In this document: piece by piece, positions 10,637 through 22,321 of the stretch
Layout of the letters: each line of letters opens with the position of its first letter
Position numbering within the stretch: the stretch's first letter is position 1
Notes under the pieces: model-generated
What the model saw: the letters and a program-made list of their open reading frames with translations, nothing else
Told to the model about the DNA's origin: nothing
Databases searched by the model: none
Translations under genes and position numbers: made by a program
NCBI RefSeq assembly: GCF_014529535.1
Contig: NW_023503972.1
Span: 2,976,001 to 3,040,000 of the forward strand
Direction of reading: 5' to 3'
DNA length: 64,000 nt
Origin: Bradysia coprophila
Lineage: Eukaryota > Arthropoda > Insecta > Diptera > Sciaridae

Positions 10637-11799
10637 CTATGGACGTATCGCAATGCCAGTATTTACCGATATCCAATTAAGGAATGATGTCGTACGAACA
10701 TATCCAGCTGGATGTCCAGATGCGCAACCTTGGTTTGAAACGAACGATACGATACCGATTTGTGTCCACAAACCACCCTAAGTACATTTTTGGGGTTCGG
10801 TTAATTTTCGTTGGGACAAAAATAATAACTTCGTCTTACTTCGTCGATCAAAAGCGGGCCGCCAGAGTCACCGTTGCATGTACTCTGCGAATTGCTCTCC
10901 CATCCTAGGGTGCACAGTGTCGACGGAAGAACAACCACCGATCCATAAGATCGTGTACACTGATCATTTGATATGATTCGCTTATCCACCCAATTCAAAT
11001 CGGTTGACAATTGATGGGTGCCTATTTGTTTGTAAGATCATAAGATAACTATTTCAGTAACATTTTGCTTTGTCCTTTAGCATTTACATTTTTGTCATAC
11101 CATCACCAGTCCGGCCATATCCACAAACTCTAGCCTTTGTCGTGTGAAATTGACCTTGACGCGCTTGATTAAGTGTTGGCAAGCGCACCGCATAAATGTG
11201 TGCCGTGTATTCAATTGCCTCTGGTAGTTTAATCACAGAGATATCGTAGTTTAGTGTGTCCGGGTTGTATCGTAAATGTTCGACGGCGTGTGTAGAAGTC
11301 AACGATTGCAGTGGAGCGTTCAGATTGTTGGATCCGAAGCCAAGGTTGTATGAAACGTAATTATGAGTGCAATGTGCCGCAGTGAGAACCCACTAATAAA
11401 CAAAACGTAACGGTTACTGACGAACAAAAAAAATGCAAAACTGACTAGACTGGCTATGGTCATAGCGTCCTGCGGTCTCGCTATCTTCACTCACTTCAGG
11501 AGATATTAAAGATCCGCCACAAATCGATTGTAATCCGTTTCGAGCTTGTGATCGTATTGAAACAAACCAGGGAAATTGGTGAACAGATGCTGACAATCCG
11601 TTTACGATCCGTTGTTGGATTGTTGGGGAAGCCTCTGGTATTGATTGAGTAACCGGAAGAGCGGGCCACTTTAATTAGGACACAAATATTGTTTTGATAA
11701 TAATGATCCTGGATTAACACTAGTGCACGCCAACGGATTACTTACAGTTCTAGCAACAACACAAGCGAGAAGCGAAATGAACCAAACTAACACGCTCAT
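10637..11799 (-). CDS. Chymotrypsin-like serine protease, complete catalytic triad
   Basis: Five exons: 11746-11799, 11495-11668, 11101-11392, 10840-11021 and 10637-10777. They total 843 nt, a 280-aa zymogen. The signal peptide is [16 protein letters not shown] and the propeptide ends at PTIQQR, followed by [18 protein letters not shown]. This gives a normal tryptic activation site. The triad is intact: His in [11 protein letters not shown], Asp in [11 protein letters not shown] and Ser in [15 protein letters not shown]. The residue six before the catalytic Ser is Ser, not Asp, which points to chymotrypsin-type rather than trypsin-type specificity. The C-terminus is [18 protein letters not shown] to [11 protein letters not shown]. 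It is secreted, probably a digestive or haemolymph enzyme. A TATA box lies about 90 bp upstream of the ATG. Confidence 0.93.
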
Positions 11800-11885
11800 T
11801 ATGAAAATCGTAAATTTCTTTTTTTTTCGAATATTTTTTGTCACAATATCCGAGTGTTAGTAAAGACGGCAAAGTTCTAGTCTCG

Positions 11886-11894
11886 GTTTTTATA
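11886..11894 (-). promoter_or_regulatory. TATA box of the chymotrypsin-like gene
   Basis: On the minus strand the sequence reads GGTATAAAAACC, centred about 90 bp upstream of the ATG at 11799. This leaves room for a 5' leader of about 60 nt. It is a clear consensus TATA element in the right place and orientation; the start site itself was not identified. Confidence 0.7.
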
Positions 11895-11899
11895 CCAGA

Positions 11900-12757
11900 A
11901 CTGAGTAACTTATAAGTTTTCAAATTGCTGATAAGATTAGAATGGATGTCGTGTGTGTGTGGCACAACCAGGTGATTTCTGTGTTCGATGTTTTCCCGAT
12001 ATCGTAATATAATTAATTGGTGTGCGGAATGGAGAAACCTGTTTTAGAGAGCCGCTTTCGATTGCCTAATTCGGCAGAGAAATAGTCCATGCTCACCATC
12101 CCGCGAAAGCCGAGATTCGCATCACTATTCTCAGAACGGAGAAAATGGATCGACACAATAACAACAATATCTGCGGAAGTGCAATGATAACAGTTTGCGG
12201 AATTAGTTGTGTTGATTGTATCGTAGGAATTACGCGTGAAACAGATAAAGAAATTAAGGAAAAGTGATGTCGTTGTTTTCCGTTATCGATGTATATACGT
12301 CTAGCGTGATGCATATACCTATAGCGGTTAAATACTCAATTTTAAAAGAAAAGTAATCATTGAGGTGCGCAAGACCCATACGCGACCGTATCGAAAGTGA
12401 CGAACTCTTTGAATTTGAAAACGTTGATTGTGGTTATTTACGTCAAATAACATTAATTAGGATCTTCTGGCAGATACGATCAATTAGTGGAACCATTCTT
12501 CTCATTTGAACAATTCTGCTTTTGTATAAAGTATCGGCTCGTGTCTGCTGCAAAATCTTTTACTTCGTTTATTTTAACAAAATACTTTTCTACACTAAAT
12601 AAGACTTCCGAGATCTCATTGTTCATTTTGTCCTCGTTAATTGACCGAATAAGTAAATTATTGACAATAATCTGTGAATTCTGTCTCCCAATTTAGTCCA
12701 CGGATCTTTGCACACTGGACTGACTGTATTGTTAACGGTAATCTTATCTTTTATCGA
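11900..12757. other. Intergenic, no gene seen
   Basis: Upstream flank of the protease gene. AT-rich, with short open frames only (for example at 12093-12314 and 12487-12696) that show no motif or splice context. Confidence 0.4.
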
Positions 12758-13415
12758 GAGGGATTCTTTTGAAAAACAAAATCTTGAAATCAGATGCATT
12801 TTCCATTTGACTTTTTTATATAGCCAAAACCACTTTCAAAAAAAATCTTCGAAGCTTGTGTGGCTAGTAGGAGAAGTGGAGCTTACGGAAGTTTGGTAGC
12901 ATCTACGATGAATCATGTGAAGTTGAAATGTTTGAGTGCTTATATTGCATCGGAGATGCTACCAAACTTCCCCAAGCTCAACTTTTCCTGAAAGTACGTG
13001 CAATTACCTTTCATATGACACCCCACACGACCATGTACGTTTCGTGTACCTCGAGAAATTTCTGTATGAAAAGTGTGAGTTTTCAGTCTTTTTTCGGTTG
13101 AAAACGCCAACTGTATATATCTCAGTGTGGATGAATTTTAAACCCAATAAGACCCTATTTACCCCGAAAGTACATGCAATTACCTTTCTAATGACACCCC
13201 AAACGACCCTGTACGGTTCGTGTACCTGGAGAAATTTCTGTAAGAAAAGTCCATGTTTTCAGTTTTCGATCACCTCCACCAGCTACACAAGCTTCGAAGA
13301 ATTTTTTTGAAATTAGTATTAGGTTCTAGGGACCAATACCAAGCTAGGCACATATAAAAAAGTCCAATGGAAAATGCGTCCGATTTCAAGATTCTGTTTT
13401 TCAAAAGAATCCCTC
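12758..13415. mobile_element. Foldback element with TIR GAGGGATTCTTTTGAAAAAC
   Basis: The left arm, GAGGGATTCTTTTGAAAAAC and onward to AATCTTCGAAGCTTGTGTGG (to about 12865), is inverted at the right end. There the sequence runs from CACAAGCTTCGAAGAATTTT to TTTTTCAAAAGAATCCCTC. The middle holds an internal direct duplication of about 150 bp, around 12990-13075 and 13160-13250, marked by ATTACCTTTC and CGTGTACCT. Related copies are at about 24430-24847, 34402-34594, 30640-30890 (reverse) and 31430-31545. The 124-codon open frame at 12936-13310 is a by-product of this repeat. Confidence 0.75.
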
Positions 13416-13495
13416 CGACGATTACTGAGAACATAGCCAGCTCTTCCCAACGTCGTCTTCACACAGTAAATGTTAATAACAGGTTTTGCATCAAC

Positions 13496-13701
13496 CACGA
13501 CAGAGTAAAGTTAACCAGGCAGGAGCGCTGATTTCAGTAGAGACCTGAATAATCTAGTAGCTCTATATTTTTTGCGAACAAAATTTTTCAATTTATGTCA
13601 GTGTTCATTTGAGTTCATTTTCATATGGTGTATGTATTAGGTCCCTTATTTGACGTTTAGAAAATTAACCACTCCTGCCTGGTTTATTTTACTCTGCCGT
13701 G
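13496..13701. mobile_element. CACGGCAGAG MITE with 7-bp TSD CATCAAC
   Basis: 206-bp element with terminal inverted repeats of about 30 bp starting CACGACAGAGTAAA. The body contains AGGTCCCTTATTTGACG and GAGTTCATTTTCATA, as in the other copies. The 7-bp direct repeat CATCAAC flanks it exactly (13489-13495 and 13702-13708). Confidence 0.9.
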
Positions 13702-14831
13702 CATCAACTGATGAAAATTATAAGGTTTAAAGTTTGTCTCAATTTCATGGTTTATTTGACGCGTGATTGTTTTCTGCATGCCTAAGTTTTAAGTTGATCT
13801 TTTAAACGGGAAAAAACTTACTGACCCATGCAAAAGTTGACCATTATATAGCAATAAACCCCGTGCGAATGGATTACATTTGGACCATTTTCACTTCATT
13901 TTTGTCATTTTCATCACTAAGTGAATATCAACTTTCACATGGGGAAAGTAGTAAGCCAAAAAACAAATTTGGGATACTCTTACTCACAAACTCACTAAGT
14001 TTTTGAGCAGCTTGCTTCAGCAACTGTTATTCGACAAGTGTGGAGTTTGTATACCCAAACCGAGGGCGAGAAAAGACAGTAGTTACCGAAGCTTCATGTA
14101 ATGAATTACTTTCGCAGCATCCAACCCCACTATTGATGCGTGAATATATTTTTCTTTTCAAATACCAAAAAAGGTCGCCACAGTTGTCACGAGCGAAACC
14201 AGCGGTACTACACTTGTTTCAATTAAAGTTACAGGTTCGATAACGTTTCTCTAACGATATGCCGTCTGTGAAAGGGTAATGACGTACTTACAATAATAAG
14301 TAACTCCATAACAAGCTGTAATTGAGATCTCACATTGCATAAATATCTAGTCAGATAAAACGTGGAACATTGATAAAGAAAATGTTCCTGGCTATATTAC
14401 TGCTAGCATAGTCTATTGTTACCAGAAAATAGCGCACATTCACTGTACTTGTAACAACATTTTATTTTGATGGCCGGACAATAACCAAACACAATTAGAT
14501 CATATTTCGGTCCTAATCGCTTAATTTACTTGACAATTGACCGCAGCAATTAGAAAATATATTTACCATAAAAACCAATGGAGCTGAGCAAAATAAACAC
14601 GAGAAACTATGTCAGACACTTCTTACAACAAACTGCTGCATAATTATTGTCTACCTGTTTCGAATACTGTCGACTGAATGAAACGGTTATTGTTTTAGAT
14701 ATAATTACACCTCATTTTTAGATATAAATGGTGTACCTTATCGAGAAATGAGTTTATTTCGGTAAAATCAGTGTTTGAGGAGTGAGCAGAAATTTTCAAC
14801 TTTCGGTGAAACTCTGAATAGGCTTGAAAAT
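13702..14831. other. Intergenic upstream of the first pickpocket gene
   Basis: No gene was seen. A 67-codon open frame at 14040-14243 lacks family resemblance. The region contains the promoter of the downstream channel gene in principle, but no core element could be assigned with confidence. Confidence 0.4.
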
Positions 14832-17800
14832 ATGGAGAAAGGTGCAACATGGACGAACAAGAAAACACCTCACAGGAAGAAATGGATGCCGCGAGACATC
14901 AAAAGGGGTTCTCGTTTCTGGACAGCTCTGAAAAGAGTCGCCTGGGAATATGTGGATAATTCTCAGGTGCACGGATTCTTTCATTTGAAAGCAGATGAAA
15001 GCACAGGATTGAAAAGGTTTGCCGAAGATGGCAAAAATTATAATTGAATTCCGACGATATTTTTTGAACCTTTCTCGATATAGATTCTTTTGGTCGCTCG
15101 TTATAATCCTTTCATTTCTATGTGGTGCGACAATATTGCTTCACTTAGCTACCCATTTTTTCTTAGCACCGTTCGAAAGGACGCGAGACCGTCCTGAAAT
15201 GCTGATGAGGATACCATTTCCCAGCATTTCGATTTGTCATTCTCAAACCGTCATCGATTACCAATCTCGTCAGTTCGTCAATAGCATGTAAACTATAAAT
15301 GGTCGATACGCAACGCTGTAGCCAGGATCCAAATTTAAAGAGAAAAATTAAAAAATAATTAATCCAGGGGCACTGGCTACGGCACTGACGATGTGATGGT
15401 TTCGGTTCTGACTATTTGCATTTTAGCAAAATTCCCGATGGTGTCAGCAGAGAAGATATCGTCAAAATGCTTCCAAGTGCATTAGGAGTATTCACCGAAA
15501 ATCAATGGGGACCAGTCAATACTGAGTACTTGAATACGGTGCATGAGACTCTACTGTTGAACGGATTAAGTATTCTAGACGCTGTGAAAGCGGTTGGAAT
15601 AGTAAGAAACATTCAGAACAGGTTTGAGAGCAATCGAAAATCAACTTCCGTTGGAACATTTCAAGCCCAATCGTCACGGAGTTTAATTTTTGGTAGCTCC
15701 ATATGACATTTTTTTAAACTACTCTCACATCTTGCACACAAATTCAAAATTGAAAAAGAAACTGAAGTTTTGCTCTTCCGTAAATAGAATTGTTCGGATT
15801 TCATTCAGCGATGTAGTTTCAATAAAAAAGGCTTTCCATGCTTCCAAGACCACCAACATTTTACATTTCGAAAGACAATGACTCATACGGGTATGTGCTG
15901 CTCATTCAACTACAATCCGGACAATTCTTCATATCAGCCGTTAAACGTAAACTCGTACGGTATGCGCGGTGGATTATCCATAATTGCAACAAGTTTTCAC
16001 CATTCCAACAACGGTACATCCGGCTTCCTCTTGTCCGACGGGTACGTTCTCTTGATGCATTCACCCTATGATTTTCCAACGGAAGCCACAAGCATGGCAT
16101 TGTTAGAAGTCGGTAAAGTTGCTTTAGTTGGCATTTATCCAACGATGTCAGCCGTATCAGCATATGTGATTGCACTTCCGGTAACATCTCGCAGATGTTT
16201 GATTGGGTCTGATGTCGGATTGAACATCTACAGACGTGCTGCCTGTGCGACAAAGTGTATGACGCAATTTGTTTACGATAAGTGCGAGTGCCATCCGTAT
16301 TTTCTTCCGGCTATGGATAATGCTACACATATTCGCGATTGTGTAGTGACGGATGGGGAATGTTTTCAACGGATTTATTGTACGGAAGCGTATCTACTCC
16401 TTCGGATAACTCAAATGTCATTCTAGATTCTTTGTCGTTTTTTTTAGATGACATGAAGAAAATACGTTGTAATGCATGTATGCCAGCCTGTGAGGATATC
16501 TTATACAGAATGAGTATTGAAAAGGCTGCGTACAATTTTGAGAAGGTCACAGTCAACCCAATTTAGTAAGTGCTATATCACGACAGAGTAAAATAAACCA
16601 GGCAGGAGCGGTTCATTTTCGAAACGTCAAATAAGGGACCTAATACACTGGATGAAAATGAACTCAAATGAACACTGACATAAATTGAATAATTTGGTTC
16701 GCAAAAAATATAAGGCTACTAGATTATTCAGGTCCCTAGTCAAATCAGCGCTCCTGCCTGGTTAACTTTACTTACTCTGTCGTGGCTATATCAAATGATT
16801 CGTAGGCTTAGTACGCCTGGCGTACATACCACACCATATTTAAGTTTCCTATGCCGATAGGGATTTAAAACAAAACCACGGCAGAGTAAAAGTAAACCTG
16901 GCAGGAGCGGCAGGAGCGGTTCATTATTGAAACGTCAAATGAGGGACCTAATACACTGTATGAAAATGAACTCAAATGAACACTGACATAAGTTGAAAAA
17001 TTTAATTCGCGAAAAACATAGGGCTACTAGATTATTCAGGTCCCTAGTCAAACAAGCGCTCCTGCCTGGGTTACTTTTACTCTGCCGTGACAAAACATAT
17101 TTTAATATTTTTAGCACTGCAACAAATTGGTCGAGAAATGAATTTACCATTCACATTTACTTTGCGAGATCAACGGTCCCAGTTTACCGAACATTTGTGA
17201 TCATATCCTTTACAGAATTGCTTGGTGAGTTTTTGTGAAAAATAAAATCAACAAAAATTAATTTTCTAGCAACACCCTCAGCATAATGTCATTGATCTGA
17301 CACGTAGCTATGCCTGAACTGGTATTTGCATTTTACAAGTAAAGTTTCCATTCCACTCAACAAAAAGTACTCCGTGAGAGAGCAAACTGTCAAATAAACA
17401 AAGAAAAAATTGAAAAAATTCAATTTTGTCTCTCACACTGAGTACTTTTTTGGTAAGAGGAAACTAAGCATAAAATTAGAAATCAGTCAGCAGAGTATGC
17501 TTCTACAAGCAAAGGAATAAGGTGATATTTTGACAGCGTCAAAATGAAGTTTTTTTGCTAGATATGGTATTGGTTTGGCCCATAGAGACAATTTTGAATA
17601 AATCTAAAAAATCTGACATCAGCGAAACTTGACGTCACTTTGTATGGAGCACTGTCAAGTTTCAGTACTCTATTTAGAGTACCACTTTTGCTTGAAGTGC
17701 GTTGCGTCGCAGCAAAACTACATCTTACCATATTTTAAATTCTTTTATTGTTTCAATGTCGTAGGGAGACCTCTAGATTGCGTCTGTAGATTTTTTACTC

Positions 17801-18570
17801 GCCCCAGAATACTTGCCCGCGCAAGCTTATATTCGACTAAAGAAAATTTCCTCATGGGATACTGCACCAGCGTTCCTCCTTGACTAAGAAAAAGTGGAAA
17901 ACTGCTGATGTAATCCAGTGAACCAGCTGAAAATCAGCTGAAGCAAATTTTGGCTGCCATTTGATTGCCCTTTCCTGTACGAGCAAATGGATCACAAAAG
18001 AGGTCATTAAAACGTTCCGTTAAGAGACTCTGTTTAGACATTTTGACACTATACGCTGTTTTCGTTATTCTTCGGCGTTTTCGTAATGAAAGGGTCGTGT
18101 TTGAAAATCTACCTCTGTCGAAATAGCACAGCTCTGCTACTAGCATGAACATAAGAAATGCAATCAAAATAGGCCTTGCATTTTCTCGTACAGATAGGAG
18201 TCATGATTTCTCGGTGGGAATAAGAACATACAATACATGCAATCGTACACGCATACATATTTGAAAATTTGGAGGCTTATTGACGTTCCAAAAATGAGTG
18301 TTCGTGCTAGAAGCAGTGCTATGACCTTAGCCAAAAACTGTACCTACAGACAAAAACATAAGTCACAAGTATTCTATTTTTTTTTCAGCGAATTTCGGTG
18401 GAGTTTTCAACTTAGTATTGGGCATCAGCATACTTTCCATTCTAGAATTGGTTTACTATTTTTGTATCAAGCTGTTCCAGTATATGAGGAGGTCAGATCA
18501 AATCATTCCGGTGATTATAACTAATCGGCCGGCAAACAATATGATAACAACATGGCCGAGGTTAAAATAA
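14832..18570 (+). CDS. Pickpocket-family DEG/ENaC sodium channel, copy A
   Basis: Seven exons: 14832-15016, 15084-15287, 15427-15601, 15788-16379, 16448-16565, 17115-17224 and 18389-18570. They total 1566 nt, 521 aa. The cytosolic N-terminus carries the gating His-Gly (SQVHGFFHL, residues 47-48). TM1 is about residues 62-90, followed by PFPSISICHSQ. The extracellular domain has the DEG/ENaC landmarks HTGMCCSFNYNP, CATKCMTQFVYDKCECHPYF and CNACMPACED. TM2 (about 462-487) has GGVFNLVLGIS with the G-x-S selectivity filter, then SILELVYYFC. Such channels form trimers and pass sodium in sensory neurons (mechano-, chemo- or osmosensation) or epithelia. The exon 4/5 donor (T|GTACGG) is weak but preserves frame in both copies. 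Two CACGGCAGAG MITEs sit in intron 5. Confidence 0.93.
16579..16784. mobile_element. CACGGCAGAG MITE with 7-bp TSD GCTATAT, in intron 5 of pickpocket A
   Basis: 206 bp with terminal inverted repeats CACGACAGAGTAAA and TTACTCTGTCGTG. Perfect 7-bp target duplications GCTATAT lie at 16572-16578 and 16785-16791. It begins 13 bp downstream of exon 5, just past the donor site. Confidence 0.92.
16877..17089. mobile_element. CACGGCAGAG MITE with 7-bp TSD ACAAAAC, in intron 5 of pickpocket A
   Basis: 213-bp copy closely similar to the one at 16579-16784. It has a small internal duplication near the left terminus (GGCAGGAGC repeated). Target duplications ACAAAAC lie at 16870-16876 and 17090-17096. It ends 25 bp before exon 6, so its TIR lies close to the branch-point zone. 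Confidence 0.92.
17344..17464. mobile_element. Short palindromic MITE in intron 6 of pickpocket A
   Basis: Inverted arms GTTTCCATTCCACTCAACAA and the complementary right end with TTGGTAAGAGGAAAC flank an AT-rich centre. AAAAAGTACTCCGTGAGAG on the left pairs with CTCTCACACTGAGTACTTTT on the right. About 121 bp; no coding potential. Confidence 0.65.
17640..17705 (+). repeat. Dispersed CACTGTCAAGTTTC repeat, intronic copy
   Basis: Carries GAGCACTGTCAAGTTTCAG, TATTTAGAGTACCAC and GCTTGAAGTGCGTTG. It matches copies at 9350-9415 (minus) and 54140-54205 (plus). It lies just right of the single-ended copy (about 17520-17575) of the element described at 2119-2697. Confidence 0.6.
18110..18325. mobile_element. 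MITE with CTAGCATGAACA termini, copy 1
   Basis: The left end reads CTCTGCTACTAGCATGAACA and the right end is its inverted counterpart GTTCGTGCTAGAAGCAGTGC. The element lies in the last intron of pickpocket A. Two related copies are at 19070-19268 and 21098-21315. No exact target duplication was found here. Confidence 0.65.
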
Positions 18571-18717
18571 AAAGGCATTACTGTTGGAGATGATATCCTG
18601 GACGATGATTTTTGTATTTTCGTAACTCTAAATAATCGTGCTTGACAGTTTTTAAAATCACATAATAACTGTCAAATTAAGAATTCTTTTAGTTACGAAC
18701 GCTACAAGAATCTACGC

Positions 18718-18979
18718 CAGGGCCTATTTTAGGGAATTTAATTTCCAAAAATTTCCAAAGTTTCCAAAGTTTCACAAAAATTCTTAAAATTTATAAATTT
18801 TGTTTTCTGTTAGATCTCATTCCAAAGTAATCAGTTAAGCTCAAAGACATGAAAAACAACTAAAAGGGCAGTAAAACAACATTTACGATGCAATCTGTTG
18901 TGTTTTCAGATAAAATGACGAAAAGTGATGGAAAAATTTTAGAATTTTTGGAAATTTAGTTTCCTTAAAATAGGCCCTG
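18718..18979. mobile_element. hAT-type MITE, TIR CAGGGCCTATTTTA, 8-bp TSD
   Basis: 262 bp bounded by CAGGGCCTATTTTAGGGAA and its inverted partner TTCCTTAAAATAGGCCCTG. It is flanked by ATCTACGC (18710-18717) and ATCTATGC (18980-18987), an 8-bp target duplication with one later substitution. CAGGG termini plus an 8-bp duplication are the hallmark of the hAT superfamily. Non-autonomous. Confidence 0.88.
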
Positions 18980-19069
18980 ATCTATGCCCAGTGTTAGCGT
19001 TAATATTCGTCAACAGACATTTTGTTTTCTAAAATTTTATAAATTTTTGATGTTATTCATTCTGAATAA

Positions 19070-19268
19070 AAACATCAGAGACAGCGGTGCTTCTAGCATG
19101 AACACTGTGTTTCTTTTGTACAGATAGATGACTGGTTTTCGTTGTATGAATTTAGAAAAAAAAAAAATACAAACAGTCCTAAGCGCGGTGTAGCTCTTAT
19201 AACTAAAGCCTTCAAATTTGACACTTGTCATGTGTCTAGTGTTCATGCTAGAAGCAGTGCTGTGGCAG
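19070..19268. mobile_element. MITE with CTAGCATGAACA termini, copy 2
   Basis: Left end GCGGTGCTTCTAGCATGAAC and right end GTTCATGCTAGAAGCAGTGC are inverted. It lies between pickpocket A and Dbr1 and ends about 150 bp before the Dbr1 ATG. Outside the copies described here, the 18571-19415 intergenic stretch shows no gene. Confidence 0.7.
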
Positions 19269-19415
19269 AAGAGATTTTGACGTAAATGGCTTTTAAATCA
19301 AGAGGCTTCCTCTCAATTAAAATGGCGAATAAATAAGAGGTCACAAATATTGACATTTGGACCTGAGTGAAAATATTTCGACTTTGATCAAAAGAGTGAA
19401 AGTTTGAAGAAAATT

Positions 19416-22321
19416 ATGCACGTCGCAGTGGTGGGCTGTGCTCATGGAGAGCTTGAAACAATTTACGAAACGCTTGCGTTGATTGAAGAACAGGAGAACG
19501 TAAAAGCCGATTTGCTACTATGTTGTGGCGATTTTCAGGCAACACGAAATTTGGATGATCTGAAATGTACGGCACAACCAGAAAGACATCGTCAGATTGG
19601 CTCGTTTTATAAGTGAGTCTTTGATACTAATTTGGTTTTGACAACAAATCTTAGCCAAGCGACAGCCAATAAGTCTATTCAAATGTTTTTGTCGTCAAAA
19701 GGTACTACAGTGGAGAAAAGGAAGCGCCAGTTCTGACAATTTTCATTGGAGGTAATCATGAAGCATCGAATTTTCTTCAAGAACTTCCATTTGGCGGCTG
19801 GGTGGCTCCAAAGATATATTATTTGGGCTATGCTGGTGTCGTGACATACAAAGGAATTCGTATTGGTGGCGTATCTGGCATCTTCAAAGAAAACGACTAC
19901 TTCAGAGGCCACTTCGAGTCTTCGCCATACAATCCCAGCACTCTTAGGTCTGTCTATCACTATCGACAACAAGACTTATTTCGTCTACATCAATTGGGTA
20001 AACAAGTCGACATTATTATGTCTCATGACTGGCCAACTGAGGTCTATTACTTTGGTAATACGGCAGAATTGATTGAAACAAAGCCACACTTCGACCATCA
20101 AATCCGTGACAATGTTCTCGGTAGTCCACCGTTGCACGAATTGATGAAGAAAGTGAAACCAAAATATTGGTTTTCCGCACATTTGCACTGTAAGTTTGCA
20201 GCAATCATACCGCATGATGATGAGGACAGAAGTGAAACAAAATTTCTCGGCCTAGACAAATGCTTGCCAGGTCGACCATTTTTACAAATACTCGACATTG
20301 AAGTGGGTGACTGCTCCGACAATTGCACTGAATTGCAGTATGATTTGGAATGGCTAACCATTGTGTATTCGACGAAGCATTTAATGACAGTGGAGAAGGC
20401 TGCCGCGCGTATGCCTAAAGTAGGTGATCCGAACAGGGCCGGATTAGCATTTACAGCGCCCTGGGCAACGAGCCTTGCAGCGCCGCATGAAAAATTTATT
20501 AAAGAAATTGTTTCCTACATTGTCAACCAAATCAAATAAAATGTTTTCAACATTTCCTCAAGAATATTATTTTCTAAGTAATGTGTAGTTAGAAACGGCG
20601 AGCGAGGCGAGGTGGCAAGCTTATGATAACATATAACCATATATGAATGAGAGATATATGATGACCAGAGTTTTCGTGATTAATTCGCAAAACTTTCCCA
20701 CAAACAAAAATCAAGTAAAGTTATAAAAAGGTTTCGCTCGTATTTTTCGGGATTTTAAGTTTGAAGTTTGTAGAATGAATCCGAAACAATTTTTTCTTGA
20801 AATTCTTCTTGAAGAACAAATCAAATCAAACAAATTTATTTAGCAAGTAGCTGTTTTCAAATACAAAGCTCCAATACAATTCAAATTTACATCACAATTC
20901 TATAGTTTCATTCAGGTGTTCTTTCAATTTACACTCGAATGTCCTCTCATTATTCTCACTTTTCACTTCCCTTGGAAGATCGTTAGAACATGAACGCGTT
21001 GTGAGGAAAAACCAAGAAAAAAACATGAATTTTTGACACAATATTTGTGATACTGTTACAGTTTCATTATATTGCGAGATTTACTCTACTTGGTAAGGCA
21101 ACGCACTGCTCCTAGCATGAACACTACTTTGACAAACGTCGAATTTGGAGGCTTTTGTGATGAGAGCTACCGCTTAAGATTGATTGTATTGTGTGTTTGA
21201 ACTCACACAACTAAAACAAGTCACCTATCTTCACGAAAGAAACGCAGTGCCTACTGTGACTTCATCAGCCTCCAAATATTTCTTATGTTCATGCTAGGAG
21301 CAGTGCGTTGGGTAAGGTCATGATTCGGAAAAAACGACTTGCGTTGAAGCAATTTCAAGGATCTAGGACTCGGATCCCAAAAGTATTGAAGTTTAGGGCA
21401 CTCTAGAATGATCCTTTGTCTTCACTCTGAAAGTGGTAGATCTTGAAATTTAGGTTAAAAAAAATCGCGAATATATGCCATGAACAATTTTCAATGGGCG
21501 GAAACGGATTTGTTCTGCAGCTTTTCCAGCTGCTTTATTTGTTCCAAACTCCCGTTGTCCGGCGATCATGAGCAGGTTTCAGCTCATGAGGAATTTACAA
21601 AATTTTCGAAAATTCCTAATGAGCTAAAAGCTTTCCATCATCCGACTATCACCGGCGGCTGACGAAAATGAAGCAATGGAATGGTTATTGAAAATTATTT
21701 ATAGTGTCTTCAGCCAGAAGCCTCAAAGTTTAACTTTTCTAAAGCAGGACCATCATAAAAACGCTTTAAATAACCAAATACGAACAGCCTTGGGTTAGTC
21801 GATGTGCGTGTATTATTCAAAAATATCAAGTTAGATGTATATATGCATTTCTTGTAGCTCACATTTACCCCAAGAATGTAATGTACAGACGCAAGCGAAG
21901 CGAGCGCGAATTTTTTTTAATCGACGTTGATTTGTGCATGACTTATGTTGAACGTGAAATGATTACATTGTCGAGAAAATTTAATTTCTAAGCGCCCCTA
22001 TTTTCCCAGCGCCCTGGGCCGGGCCCACTTTGCCCATGGGTTAATCCGGCTCTGGATCCGAACAGTCAATGGGATTTTCAACCGACGTACGAGGCGATGG
22101 AATCGGTTCGCCAGAAATTTGGTGATAATCTGCAAATACCGAAAACATTTGAAAAGACCGCAGCTCCGTACGATCCACTGAATCGTTATGCAATTCTGAG
22201 ACGAACACAAAGTGTTCAGTTTCGTAATCGACAAACAACTGACTTGTGCAATGTTTTGGAAATTGATGATCCACTGGATTTAATTGCTATGAGTCATGTG
22301 GTTGCTTCGGAGAAAATTTGA
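19416..22321 (+). CDS. Dbr1: RNA lariat debranching enzyme, coding exon split by a hAT insertion
   Basis: Exon 1 is 19416-19612. Exon 2 runs from 19702, is interrupted at 20434-22054 and continues at 22063-22321. Host sequence without the insert is 1188 nt (395 aa). Metallophosphoesterase motifs are present: GCAHGELE (the metal-binding Cys and His kept, the second Cys of the usual GCCHG replaced by Ala), [22 protein letters not shown] and [30 protein letters not shown] is strongly conserved; that run marks residues near 135-157. The enzyme opens 2',5' branches of spliced intron lariats. As written, reading through enters the transposon and stops at 20537-20539, giving 344 aa with a 34-residue foreign tail. 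The conserved C-terminal block ([20 protein letters not shown] to [12 protein letters not shown]) resumes after the insert. An AATAAA lies at 22358-22363. Confidence 0.93.
20434..22054. mobile_element. hAT-like DNA transposon inside the Dbr1 coding exon
   Basis: 1,621 bp. The left terminus CAGGGCCGGATTAGC and the right terminus (inverted reading CAGAGCCGGATTAA) form imperfect TIRs. Exact 8-bp target duplications GATCCGAA lie at 20426-20433 and 22055-22062. No long transposase frame is present, so it is non-autonomous or decayed. It contains another MITE (21098-21315) and GCGAAGCGAGCG-type motifs near 20600 and 21895. Its right end supplies a good splice acceptor (TATTTTCCCAG at about 21999-22009). 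Confidence 0.95.
21098..21315. mobile_element. MITE with CTAGCATGAACA termini nested in the Dbr1 hAT
   Basis: Left CAACGCACTGCTCCTAGCAT and right ATGCTAGGAGCAGTGCGTTG are perfect inverted termini over 20 bp. The 7-bp GGTAAGG flanks both sides, consistent with a target duplication. Because it lies wholly inside the hAT element, it either arrived after it or was carried in by it. Confidence 0.8.

Noticed and set aside
12936-13310. 124-codon open frame
   Set aside because: Lies wholly within a foldback transposable element and its internal duplication; no family resemblance.
20434-22054. Possible autonomous hAT transposase within the Dbr1 insertion
   Set aside because: No frame long enough or with transposase motifs; the element is non-autonomous.
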